Of a stretch of 52,163 bases of DNA, positions 32,345 to 39,797 are shown piece after piece (position 1 is the first letter of the stretch; each line of letters starts with the position of its first letter). A program made the translations under genes and the position numbers. Under the pieces are notes generated by a model. It was not told the DNA's origin, ran no database searches, and was given only the letters and a program-made list of their open reading frames with translations. Origin of the DNA: an uncultured Bacilli bacterium (GTDB lineage Bacteria > Bacillota_I > Bacilli_A > RF39 > UBA660); contig CANRDB010000008.1 in assembly GCA_947629315.1 (NCBI GenBank), positions 1-52,163 on the forward strand, in the 5' to 3' direction.

Positions 32345-34207
32345 ATGATTGGAAATTTAAAAGTTAATGAAGAGAAATTACGCGATTTGTATTTGCGAAG
32401 TCTTGCGCTTGGAGAGATACAAGGTCCCCCAACTGGTTATCCTACCGTTGATAAACCTTGGTTAAAATATTATGATGCAGAAGCCATTTTATATACGTTA
32501 CCACCTATGACGGTATATGAATATTTACTTCAAAGGAATCAACACCATATTGACCAGATTGCTCTCAATTACTTTCAACGGAAAATAACTTTTGGAGAAT
32601 TATTTCAAAACATTAATAATGTAACCAAAGCATTCCTAGAACAGGGCATTCAAAGAGGAGATATTGTTACCATTTCGATGCCAAATACACCAGAAGCAGT
32701 CTATATGTTTTATGCCCTAAGTAGAATTGGTGCGATTGCGAATATGGTTGACCCAAGAACGAGTGCGGAGGGGATTGCTGAATACTTAAAGGAAGCAGAG
32801 TCTAAAATGGCCGTTGTCATCGATGTGGCTTATGAAAAAATAGATAAGATTGCAGATGAGACGAAATTGGAAAAAATTATTTCTGTTTCTCCTTCTCATT
32901 CGTTACCACTCCCATTGAAGATGGCCTATCGTTTAAAAGATAAAATAGAAAAATCTAAAAACAAACCTCATTATCAACATACCCCTATGTCATGGGAAGA
33001 ATTTTATGAAATAGGAAAAAAATCTGTGCGACTAGTGAAGCCTTATCGAATTAATCGAACTGTTTTTGAACCAAATCAACCATTAGTCATTGTTCATACG
33101 GGAGGAACAACAGGAATTCCTAAGGGAGTACAACTTTCTAATGAGAACATTAATGCGGTTGCTTATCAAAGTGTATTAACGGGAATTGATATGCAAAGAC
33201 AGCATAATTGGTTAGACATTATGCCACCATTTATTGCCTATGGAGTAGGAATGGGATTACATTTACCACTAACGATTGGTATGGAAACTATTTTGATTCC
33301 TCAATTTGATCCAAAAAAATTTGATTTATTAATTGATAAATATCGTCCTATTCATATGGTAGGAGTTCCGTCTTACTGGGGAACTATTATTAAGAGTAAA
33401 AAGTTGAAAAATCAAGATTTATCGTATATGATTGCTCCTACCGTTGGGGGAGATGCTATGGATATCCAGTTAGAACAAGATGCCAATGAATTTTTAAGAC
33501 AACATAAATGTAACTATCCAATCACCAAAGGCTACGGTATGACCGAAGTTTGTGGTGGAGTTGCGGGAACAGTGGTTGCGAACAATGAAATCGGTAGTGT
33601 CGGTATTCCATTTACGGAAACTACGATTGGTATTTTTGATGAAACGACGGGAAAAGAATTACCGTATTATCAACCAGGAGAGGTTTGTATCACGGGGCCT
33701 AATGTCATGTTAGGATATTTCAAAAATGAAGAAGCTACCAAAGATATTATGCGTACGCATGAAGATGGGAAAGTTTGGATTCACTCTGGGGATATCGGTT
33801 ATATGACAGAAAATGGAAACTTATTTATCGTCGATCGCATCAAACGATTAATTATCCGTTATGATGGATTTAAAATATTCCCATCTTTAATTGAAAAAGT
33901 CATTATGGAATCTGGCTTGGTCAAAGCTTGTAAAGTAGTTGGTATGCCAGATATCGAACATAGTCAAGGAAAACTACCTTGTGCTTATATTCAAGTACCG
34001 GAACAGACTTCGTTATCGAATCGTGAAATAGAAGATCAACTAAGGGTATTATGTGATTGTAAACTTCCTGAATATGCCCAACCAAAGAGATTTCAATTCA
34101 TTTCTGAATTTTCTCTTACTCCTGTTGGCAAAATTGATACGTTAAAATTAGAAAATGAGATTCGTGAAGAAGTTCAAAGAGAACAAAAAACTTATCGAAA
34201 AGTTTAA
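32345..34207 (+). CDS. AMP-forming acyl-CoA synthetase-like ligase
   Basis: Member of the ANL superfamily, which activates carboxylic acids with ATP through an acyl-adenylate. Motifs: VHTGGTTGIPKGVQLSNENI (phosphate loop), KGYGMTEVCGG (A5-type motif), VWIHSGDIGYMTENGNLFIVDR (A7-type), and the C-terminal PVGKIDTLKLE with its catalytic Lys. The C-terminal swivelling domain is complete. 620 residues. A fatty or other organic acid is the probable substrate. ATG 32345 (AAGGAGAAG ahead) is used; an open frame from 32291 would pass through the promoter. It is monocistronic, closed by a strong terminator. Confidence 0.87.
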   Translation: MIGNLKVNEEKLRDLYLRSLALGEIQGPPTGYPTVDKPWLKYYDAEAILYTLPPMTVYEYLLQRNQHHIDQIALNYFQRKITFGELFQNINNVTKAFLEQGIQRGDIVTISMPNTPEAVYMFYALSRIGAIANMVDPRTSAEGIAEYLKEAESKMAVVIDVAYEKIDKIADETKLEKIISVSPSHSLPLPLKMAYRLKDKIEKSKNKPHYQHTPMSWEEFYEIGKKSVRLVKPYRINRTVFEPNQPLVIVHTGGTTGIPKGVQLSNENINAVAYQSVLTGIDMQRQHNWLDIMPPFIAYGVGMGLHLPLTIGMETILIPQFDPKKFDLLIDKYRPIHMVGVPSYWGTIIKSKKLKNQDLSYMIAPTVGGDAMDIQLEQDANEFLRQHKCNYPITKGYGMTEVCGGVAGTVVANNEIGSVGIPFTETTIGIFDETTGKELPYYQPGEVCITGPNVMLGYFKNEEATKDIMRTHEDGKVWIHSGDIGYMTENGNLFIVDRIKRLIIRYDGFKIFPSLIEKVIMESGLVKACKVVGMPDIEHSQGKLPCAYIQVPEQTSLSNREIEDQLRVLCDCKLPEYAQPKRFQFISEFSLTPVGKIDTLKLENEIREEVQREQKTYRKV

Positions 34208-34211
34208 AAAG

Positions 34212-34240
34212 AAATAGTAGAAAAAAATTTCTACTATTTT
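34212..34240 (+). terminator. Terminator after the AMP-ligase gene
   Basis: AAATAGTAGAAA pairs with TTTCTACTATTT (12 base pairs) around AAAA, followed by T. Confidence 0.85.
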
Positions 34241-34287
34241 AATTTGCTATTTTATTGTATAATAAAACTATAGGGTAGGTGATTTCC

Positions 34288-36192
34288 ATGGTAGTTGGTG
34301 TTACCATCATCATTACTAGTTTTGTTTATTGTAGTATTATTTCTCTTTTTTATTGGTCAAAGAAGAAACCAAAGAACATTGAAAACCGTATTTATGCTTT
34401 TTTAGTGATGGATACGTTATTGGGATTATTATTAGAATTAGGTTGTTGTTTTACTGTTTTATATGAGAAACAAATTCCTGTTCTCAATGAACTCGTCAAT
34501 CGTTGTTTCTTGCTTTGTATTTTACTATGGACTTTTCTTTTTACGTTCTATTCTTTAGTCACTTTATTTGAAAAAAATCCTCATATTCAAGCGAAGCATA
34601 ATCGATGGTTTTATATCATCTATAGTCTATTATTTGTGTTCTTTGCTTGTTTGATATGTGTGAGTAAATTAGAGTATTATCACGATAGTACTTATGTTTA
34701 TTCCTATGGAACGGCGGTTAGTTTCTTATACTTACCAATTATGATAGGACTTGTGGTAGATTTAATTTCTATCATGATCAATCAAAAGTATTTAAAGATC
34801 AAAAAGATTCTACCAATTATTTCGTTAATTGTCTGTTTGACGATTGTAGCGATTCTTAGAATCTTTAATCCAGGATTAATGCTTGTCAGTTCTTCTTTTG
34901 CTGTTATTACGATTATCATGTCCATTACGATTGAAAATCCGGATATGAAGATGATTAAACGACTCAATCTTGCTAAAGAAGCAGCAGAAAAAGCGAATCA
35001 TGCCAAATCCGATTTCTTATCGAATATGTCTCATGAGATTCGTACTCCATTAAATGCGATTGTTGGATTTAGTGAATCGATTTTAGAGGAAGAGTCTTTA
35101 GAGAACGCTAAAAACGATGCGAAAGATATTGTAATGGCTTCTCAAAACTTGCTTGAAATCGTCAATGGTATTCTAGATATTTCTAAGATAGAAGCGAATA
35201 AAATGGAAATTGTGGAGTCAGAATATTGTCTAAAAGAACATTTAGAGAATTTAGCGAAATTAATGATTCCGCGCATTGGCGAGAAACCAATCGAATTACA
35301 AACGAAGATTGCTTCCGATATACCAGATGTCCTTTATGGTGATATTGGAAAAATAAAACAGATTGTCATGAATATTTTAACGAATGCTGTAAAGTATACG
35401 GAACAAGGAATGATTACTTTGGAAGTAAACTGTGTTAATAGTGATACAGAAAGTAAGTTAGTAATCTCGGTAGAAGATACGGGTAGAGGAATTAAACCAG
35501 ATAAAATAGATAGTATTTTTCAAAAGTTTGAACGATTAGAAGAGGATCGTAATACTACCCTAGAAGGTACGGGATTAGGACTTGCCATTACAAAACGTCT
35601 AGTAGAAATGATGGGTGGTAAGATTATTGTTCAAAGTAAATATGGAGAGGGTTCTAAATTTACAGTTTATCTAAAACAAGCCATTCGTCATACCGTCCTT
35701 CCTAAAAAAGAATATCAAATGATGGAAAATTTCGATATGAGTGGTAGACGAATATTAGTAGTAGATGACAATAAGATTAATTTAAAAGTAGCAACAAGAT
35801 TATTGATGCCGTTTAAGGTAGAGGTAGAAGAGTGTGAGAGTGGTTTTGATTGTCTAGATAAAATTCAACAAGGAAAACAGTATGATTTAATTTTTATGGA
35901 TGATATGATGCCGAAAATGACTGGTACAGAAACTTTTCATCAATTACAAAAACTCCCTCAATTTCAAGTGCCTGTAGTCGTATTGACTGCGAATGCCATT
36001 GAGGGTATGAAAGAGAAGTATTTGAATGAAGGATTTTGTGACTATTTATCGAAACCAATTGATAAACAGGAATTAGAAAGAGTATTACGTAGAAGTCTTT
36101 CTACACCACTTTCTAGTCAAGAATCGATTTTTGAACCACTTCCAGAAGAATTGTATGATATGAGTAAACCTTTAGGGGATTTTTCCGAATAA
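34288..36192 (+). CDS. Hybrid sensor histidine kinase with receiver domain
   Basis: 634 residues. The N-terminal half (about 1-215) has seven or so membrane segments with no extracellular sensor domain, resembling 7TM-type sensors. A HisKA domain with FLSNMSHEIRTPLNAIVGF carries the phospho-His at 249. The ATPase has NILTNAVKYTEQG (N box), EDTGRGIKPDK (G1) and GTGLGLAITKRLVEMMGG (G2). A C-terminal receiver (about 487-605) has RILVVDDNKIN, the phospho-acceptor Asp538 in IFMDDMMPKMTG, and a Lys in LSKPIDK. No partner regulator is adjacent, so phosphate must pass to a protein encoded elsewhere. ATG 34288 has AGGTGAT just ahead; GTG 34279 is less likely. Confidence 0.92.
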   Translation: MVVGVTIIITSFVYCSIISLFYWSKKKPKNIENRIYAFLVMDTLLGLLLELGCCFTVLYEKQIPVLNELVNRCFLLCILLWTFLFTFYSLVTLFEKNPHIQAKHNRWFYIIYSLLFVFFACLICVSKLEYYHDSTYVYSYGTAVSFLYLPIMIGLVVDLISIMINQKYLKIKKILPIISLIVCLTIVAILRIFNPGLMLVSSSFAVITIIMSITIENPDMKMIKRLNLAKEAAEKANHAKSDFLSNMSHEIRTPLNAIVGFSESILEEESLENAKNDAKDIVMASQNLLEIVNGILDISKIEANKMEIVESEYCLKEHLENLAKLMIPRIGEKPIELQTKIASDIPDVLYGDIGKIKQIVMNILTNAVKYTEQGMITLEVNCVNSDTESKLVISVEDTGRGIKPDKIDSIFQKFERLEEDRNTTLEGTGLGLAITKRLVEMMGGKIIVQSKYGEGSKFTVYLKQAIRHTVLPKKEYQMMENFDMSGRRILVVDDNKINLKVATRLLMPFKVEVEECESGFDCLDKIQQGKQYDLIFMDDMMPKMTGTETFHQLQKLPQFQVPVVVLTANAIEGMKEKYLNEGFCDYLSKPIDKQELERVLRRSLSTPLSSQESIFEPLPEELYDMSKPLGDFSE

Positions 36193-36213
36193 TGTAAAGA
36201 ATTGTCTTTTCAC

Positions 36214-36233
36214 AAGAAAAATATTTCTTTTTT
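36214..36233 (+). terminator. Short terminator after the histidine kinase gene
   Basis: AAGAAA pairs with TTTCTT around AATA and is followed by T. The stem is short and AT-only, so it is moderately supported. Confidence 0.45.
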
Positions 36234-36274
36234 GAAAGAGAACTGTTATACTTAAGGTAGAAAGTAGGGGTATT

Positions 36275-36841
36275 ATGAATAATCCAGACGAGAATAATAT
36301 GGCTGCCAATATCTTTGGCAGTAATATATTAAGAGAAAATACAGAGAGTTTGATGAAAGAGGAAAATCCTACTTTGGATTTATTGAATGCGAAAGGAGAT
36401 TCCATGTCTTCTCCAGCACCTATGGTGACGGGCAATCCTACCTTGGATTTACTAAATCAAAGTACAGAGTCCATGGCGGTTAATCCTCCTGTTTTAAATG
36501 ATAATTCTAGTGGATTTATGAATCAGCCAGGAAGTGCACCTGTATCCGATAATGGATTTAACTTTATTCCTTTAAGAGCAGAAAGTGAGTCGTCTGTTCC
36601 AGCGAATCCAGTAGAGAACCCTTCCATGGGGATGATGACATCTCAACCAAACATGAATCCCAATTATGCACCTGTTTCCGGTACGTTTGTTAGTGAAAAT
36701 GTGTTTGGACAACCCACGCAAAATAATATGGGAACGATGAATCAATCCAACATGATGTCACAACCAGTTACTTCTTCTGGTATGGTTCAACAGAGTTTAG
36801 ATTCACTCTTCCCAGGAAATAATAATTCATTCCCACAATAA
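36275..36841 (+). CDS. Low-complexity Asn/Met/Pro/Ser-rich protein
   Basis: 188 residues, apparently disordered and soluble with no signal peptide or membrane segment. The motif NPTLDLLN occurs twice (around residues 31 and 54) and a related SLDSLFPGNN closes the protein, suggesting short linear docking motifs separated by flexible linkers. The rest (GMMTSQPNMNPNY, NNMGTMNQSNMMSQ) resembles the linker of the membrane protein at 4067-5914. AGGGG lies before ATG 36275, and an extended -10 (TGT TATACT, 36244-36252) is just upstream. It shares a terminator with the DUF192 gene. Function unknown. Confidence 0.7.
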   Translation: MNNPDENNMAANIFGSNILRENTESLMKEENPTLDLLNAKGDSMSSPAPMVTGNPTLDLLNQSTESMAVNPPVLNDNSSGFMNQPGSAPVSDNGFNFIPLRAESESSVPANPVENPSMGMMTSQPNMNPNYAPVSGTFVSENVFGQPTQNNMGTMNQSNMMSQPVTSSGMVQQSLDSLFPGNNNSFPQ

Positions 36842-36863
36842 AAGGAGGCTAGACCTCCTTTTG
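36840..36863. terminator. Bidirectional terminator between convergent genes
   Basis: AAAAGGAGG pairs with CCTCCTTTT (nine base pairs) around CTAGA. It covers the stop codons of the low-complexity gene and the DUF192 gene. Confidence 0.87.
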
Positions 36864-37172
36864 ATTGGAAAGATAGTCTCCCACTTGAAAGGAATTTTCG
36901 CCACTTGGAAATTCTAAAGTGGCTTTGACTTTTTTTCTTGGCCATAAAATCCGGTAGGCGGGAACTTGGGAAAAAGTGTGGAGAACTTCTCCCTGAGAAG
37001 AAATCATGACAACGTCGATTTTTGTTCTCATAAAAAAGGTATGGATGGAATTACAGTGAGGAAATAGAAGAACATTTTCGATAACCTTTTTCCCCATATT
37101 TCCTTTTAAGCGAGGCCAAAAATGACGACAGATAACGACTTCAAAGTCACGACTTTTTCCTTGTATTTTCAT
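36849..37172 (-). CDS. DUF192-like protein divergent from the pilus locus
   Basis: 107 residues. The family pattern is visible: RLKGNMGKKVIENVLLFP, then the core FFMRTKIDVVMISSQGEVLHTF, then APAYRI-type (VPAYRILWP) and VKATLEFPSG near the end. DUF192 proteins have unknown function and in many genomes lie near secretion or pilus genes. I see no signal peptide, though some relatives are exported. I start at the Met before KIQGKS rather than at one 13 codons upstream, since GGTGAAA is just ahead and the upstream stretch contains the promoter. Its promoter region overlaps that of the pilin gene. Confidence 0.72.
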   Translation of the reverse strand: MKIQGKSRDFEVVICRHFWPRLKGNMGKKVIENVLLFPHCNSIHTFFMRTKIDVVMISSQGEVLHTFSQVPAYRILWPRKKVKATLEFPSGENSFQVGDYLSNQKEV

Positions 37173-37181
37173 ATTTTCACC

Positions 37182-37233
37182 ACTCTTATTATAACACGTT
37201 CTCATTGACAAAACTAGGATTTCGAGATATACT
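37182..37233. promoter_or_regulatory. Divergent promoters of the pilin operon and DUF192 gene
   Basis: Rightward, TTGACA (37205-37210) and TATACT (37228-37233) are exactly 17 bases apart and drive the pilin gene. Leftward, an extended -10 TGT TATAAT lies on the minus strand about 15-20 bases before the DUF192 start, and its -35 region overlaps the rightward -35. The two units are likely co-controlled. Confidence 0.72.
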
Positions 37234-37256
37234 TATGAATAATTGGAGGAGGTCCT

Positions 37257-37445
37257 ATGAAGAGTAATCGTGGGCAAGCACTAGTAGAGTACCTTTTAAT
37301 TATTGTGGTCGTCAGTGTTCTTGCTATTGGTATTATTAAAATTTTGGGTGGATATGTAAAAGATAGTATGACGAAATCTTCCTGTGAGTTATTAGATAAA
37401 ACCTATGTAGAGGGAGAAACTCCAGGAGAGGGAAAATGTGAGTAG
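37257..37445 (+). CDS. flp: Flp-type class III pilin (Tad pilus major subunit)
   Basis: 62 residues. The leader KSNRG is followed by QALVEYLLIIVVVSVLAIGIIKI: the prepilin peptidase site after Gly, Glu at mature position +5, and a hydrophobic assembly helix are all as in Flp/Tad pilins. The short mature tail carries two Cys (KSSCELL and the penultimate GKCE), which could form a disulfide. GGAGGAGGT before ATG 37257 is the strongest ribosome-binding site in the region, fitting a major subunit made in excess. No prepilin peptidase gene is in the window. It is co-transcribed with the EF-Tu-like gene. Confidence 0.9.
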   Translation: MKSNRGQALVEYLLIIVVVSVLAIGIIKILGGYVKDSMTKSSCELLDKTYVEGETPGEGKCE

Positions 37446-37459
37446 GAAAGAGGATTTAA

Positions 37460-38230
37460 ATGAATGGAAATTATCAAATGATGGGGCAAGGAGGAACTAC
37501 CGCTCCAAAACAGAATACACATTCGAAAGTAGTGTGGGGGATAGTAATCCTTATCTTGTTGTTGGTAGTAATCGGACTTTTATGGTTCTTTTTAGGAAAA
37601 GATAAGAAAGAAGATTCTCAACCACAACCATCAGAATCAGAAGAAGATTATACAGAACACTATGATGAAAATGGACCATTTTTATTGGCTATTGAGGATG
37701 TTTTCAATGTTACGAATCAGGGAACTATAGTGACAGGAAAAATTGCTCGTGGAAAAGTAAAAGTGGGAGATAAAATGATTTTACTGGGAATGGGAAAAGA
37801 ACCAGTAGAAGTAGAAGTTTTGGCTATCGAAAAAGAACGAAAATTAATTGATAGTGCGGGTTATTTAGAAGAGATTGGAATGAGGGTATCCAATGTAGAG
37901 GTAAGTGATGTGGTGAGAGGACAAGTTCTCGTTGCACCAGGTTCTATGGAAGCTCACACCAACTTTGAGGCAAAAATAACTTTGTTACAAGATGAGGGGA
38001 AAGATATCACTCTTAAGACAAATACTAGTAGTTCACTATATTTTAGAACGACGGATGTTACCGGAAACATTACTTTCTCTGAAAATCGATTAGAGGCAAA
38101 AACGGGAGATACTCTTACCGTGACTATCCAGTTAGAGCAGTCGATGGCACTAGAGGTAGGAACTGTTTTCGCAATTCGTGATCATGGAAGAACAATTGGT
38201 CAAGGAAAGGTTATGAAAATAATCTCTTAA
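37460..38230 (+). CDS. Membrane-anchored EF-Tu domain II-III protein without GTPase domain
   Basis: 256 residues. A 23-residue tail, one membrane segment (about 24-46), an acidic linker (47-72), then two beta-barrel domains that match elongation factor Tu domains II and III. Domain II: FLLAIEDVFNVTNQGTIVTG, ARGKVKVGD, a RKLID motif, and RGQVLVAPGS. Domain III: HTNFEAKI, LYFRTTDVTGNITF, GDTLTVTIQL, and GTVFAIRDHGRTIGQGKVMKI. The GTP-binding domain and all its motifs are absent. The gene follows the pilin by 14 bases, so it is part of the pilus locus. By the loading of basic residues the barrels are probably outside the cell, though topology is not certain. Role unknown; a surface binding module is my inference. 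Confidence 0.88.
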   Translation: MNGNYQMMGQGGTTAPKQNTHSKVVWGIVILILLLVVIGLLWFFLGKDKKEDSQPQPSESEEDYTEHYDENGPFLLAIEDVFNVTNQGTIVTGKIARGKVKVGDKMILLGMGKEPVEVEVLAIEKERKLIDSAGYLEEIGMRVSNVEVSDVVRGQVLVAPGSMEAHTNFEAKITLLQDEGKDITLKTNTSSSLYFRTTDVTGNITFSENRLEAKTGDTLTVTIQLEQSMALEVGTVFAIRDHGRTIGQGKVMKIIS

Positions 38231-38259
38231 AAATGATAATAAAAAGTTATCATTTTTTT
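38230..38259 (+). terminator. Terminator after the EF-Tu-like gene
   Basis: AAAATGATAA pairs with TTATCATTTT (ten base pairs, seven-base loop), followed by T. It separates pilin and EF-Tu-like expression from the assembly genes. Confidence 0.85.
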
Positions 38260-38288
38260 GTGAATGGGTATCTTTTCTTCTCATTTTT

Positions 38289-38297
38289 TGATATAAT
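38289..38297 (+). promoter_or_regulatory. Extended -10 promoter of the Tad assembly genes
   Basis: TGA followed by TATAAT, 24 bases before the first tadE-like gene. It should drive 38322-44650, including murC. Confidence 0.6.
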
Positions 38298-38321
38298 GGT
38301 TTCAATAATAGGGGTGATAAG

Positions 38322-38660
38322 ATGAGAAATCATCGAGGGCAAGCGTTGATTGAGTTTTTACTCATTCTGCCAGTTCTATTTATGATTATGATGGCAGTCT
38401 TTGACTTTGGAAATATTTTGTATCATCAATATAAGATGGAAAATAAACTAGATTTTATTGTCGATTTATATCGCAATGATCAAGAAGAAGAACTAGAACA
38501 ATATCTTCAAGAGAATGACTTAGTGATGGATGTCGCACAGGAGAGTGCCTATGCAACTCTCTATATCAAACAAGAAATCCATATTTATACTCCAGGACTC
38601 AGTAAGATTTTAGGAAGTCCTTATCGGATTGATGCTACGAAGACAGTATATGAGGGGTAA
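38322..38660 (+). CDS. TadE-like pseudopilin 1
   Basis: 112 residues with the TadE signature NHRGQALIEFLLILPVLF: a prepilin-type site after Gly, Glu five residues into the mature part, and one N-terminal hydrophobic helix. The rest is a small outer domain. TadE-type proteins are minor pilins needed for Tad pilus assembly and have the same peptidase site as the major pilin. GGGGTGAT precedes ATG 38322. It is followed one base after its stop codon by a second related gene. No Cys are present. Confidence 0.85.
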   Translation: MRNHRGQALIEFLLILPVLFMIMMAVFDFGNILYHQYKMENKLDFIVDLYRNDQEEELEQYLQENDLVMDVAQESAYATLYIKQEIHIYTPGLSKILGSPYRIDATKTVYEG

Positions 38661-38661
38661 T

Positions 38662-39033
38662 ATGAATAATAAAGGACAGACATTAGTCTTATTTCTCTTT
38701 ATTCTTCCTATTTTACTAGTGATGTTTATTACTCTGTATCAATTAGGACATCTTCAACTGGAAAAGAAAGAACTAGAGAAAAGTATGGAAGAAGTGATTC
38801 GGTATGGTGTTGATTACTGGGGTACAGAGACTATCGAAGAAGATATGATTGTCATGTTTCAAAAAAGTTTTCCAAATATTTCTAGAGAAAATATAGCGAT
38901 TGAAGTAGAACAGGATAAAGTAAAGATGAGTGTATGGAAAGAATATAATCTCTCTTTCTGGAGGAAAGAGACAATTCACCTTTCCTATGAAGGGGAAAAA
39001 ATAGATGGAAAGGTCCAAATAGTAAAGGAATAG
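38662..39033 (+). CDS. TadE/TadG-like pseudopilin 2
   Basis: 123 residues beginning NNKGQTLVLFLFILPILL, the same prepilin-like layout as the preceding protein, but with Leu in place of the +5 Glu, a residue usually needed for pilin packing. A small charged outer domain follows. I place the start at ATG 38662, one base after the previous stop, with GAGGGG ahead; an alternative upstream Met lies inside the previous gene. It belongs to the Tad assembly operon. Confidence 0.78.
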   Translation: MNNKGQTLVLFLFILPILLVMFITLYQLGHLQLEKKELEKSMEEVIRYGVDYWGTETIEEDMIVMFQKSFPNISRENIAIEVEQDKVKMSVWKEYNLSFWRKETIHLSYEGEKIDGKVQIVKE

Positions 39034-39043
39034 GGGTTCAATT

Positions 39044-39796
39044 ATGAAAAAAGCAAGAATTTGTACAATTACTTCGGTTAAGGGTGGAACAGGTAAGACC
39101 ACTTTTACTCTTAATTTAGCAGCTACTTTAAAATTGATGAAGAAAAGAGTGTTAGTGATAGATTTGGATGTCGCAGCGGGAGATGTAGCGGCTCGTCTTG
39201 ATTTAGCGCATGAAAAAGATTTATACAATTGTTATGAGGATATTCGAAATCATACCTTTGAACAGATTGAGGATTATGTATATCCGTATACAGAGGGTAT
39301 CGATATTTTATCTGCACCAAAAGACCCTCGCTACGCTAGCAAAATTGAGACAGGTTTTCTTACATATCTCATTTCCAAGGTATCTTTAAAATATGATGTT
39401 ATTTTGATGGATACCAATCATATGCTCTCACCATTAAATTTAGTGGCATTCGATTATAGTGATCAAATTTTCTATATTATGAATAATGAGTGTATGAATT
39501 TAAAAGGAATGCGTACGATGTCTGCTATTTTTGAAGATATGGAATCTGATAAAATGGTTGTGGTATTAAATGATTCTACGAAGAAAACGACTGGGGAATA
39601 TACCATCAGCGATATGAAGAATTTGATGAAAAGAGAAGTGGATTATCGGATTCCACAATCATTCTATCAAAAGAAATATGATAAGTATGTCATGAATGGT
39701 GTGATTTTCTTACTAGATAAGAAAGTTCGAAAAGCATCTAGTCGGGCTGTAAAAGTATATCAATCGATAGCGAAAGGGCTATTAAAGGAGGATTAA
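39044..39796 (+). CDS. tadZ: TadZ/CpaE-like MinD-family ATPase
   Basis: 250-residue P-loop ATPase of the ParA/MinD superfamily. The deviant Walker A motif KGGTGKTT (about residues 14-21), VLVIDLDVAAGDVA (switch I/II region) and YDVILMDTNHML (Walker B-type) are in place. In Tad systems TadZ/CpaE places the pilus machine at the cell pole or membrane. The receiver-like N-terminal domain of many CpaE proteins is absent here. It follows the pseudopilins and precedes tadA by one base. AGGGG precedes ATG 39044. Confidence 0.88.
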   Translation: MKKARICTITSVKGGTGKTTFTLNLAATLKLMKKRVLVIDLDVAAGDVAARLDLAHEKDLYNCYEDIRNHTFEQIEDYVYPYTEGIDILSAPKDPRYASKIETGFLTYLISKVSLKYDVILMDTNHMLSPLNLVAFDYSDQIFYIMNNECMNLKGMRTMSAIFEDMESDKMVVVLNDSTKKTTGEYTISDMKNLMKREVDYRIPQSFYQKKYDKYVMNGVIFLLDKKVRKASSRAVKVYQSIAKGLLKED

Positions 39797-39797
39797 T

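Noticed and set aside
37460-38230. Fragment or pseudogene of tuf
   Set aside because: It has its own membrane anchor, linker, ribosome-binding site and terminator, and the barrels have diverged from EF-Tu while keeping core motifs, which suits a dedicated gene.
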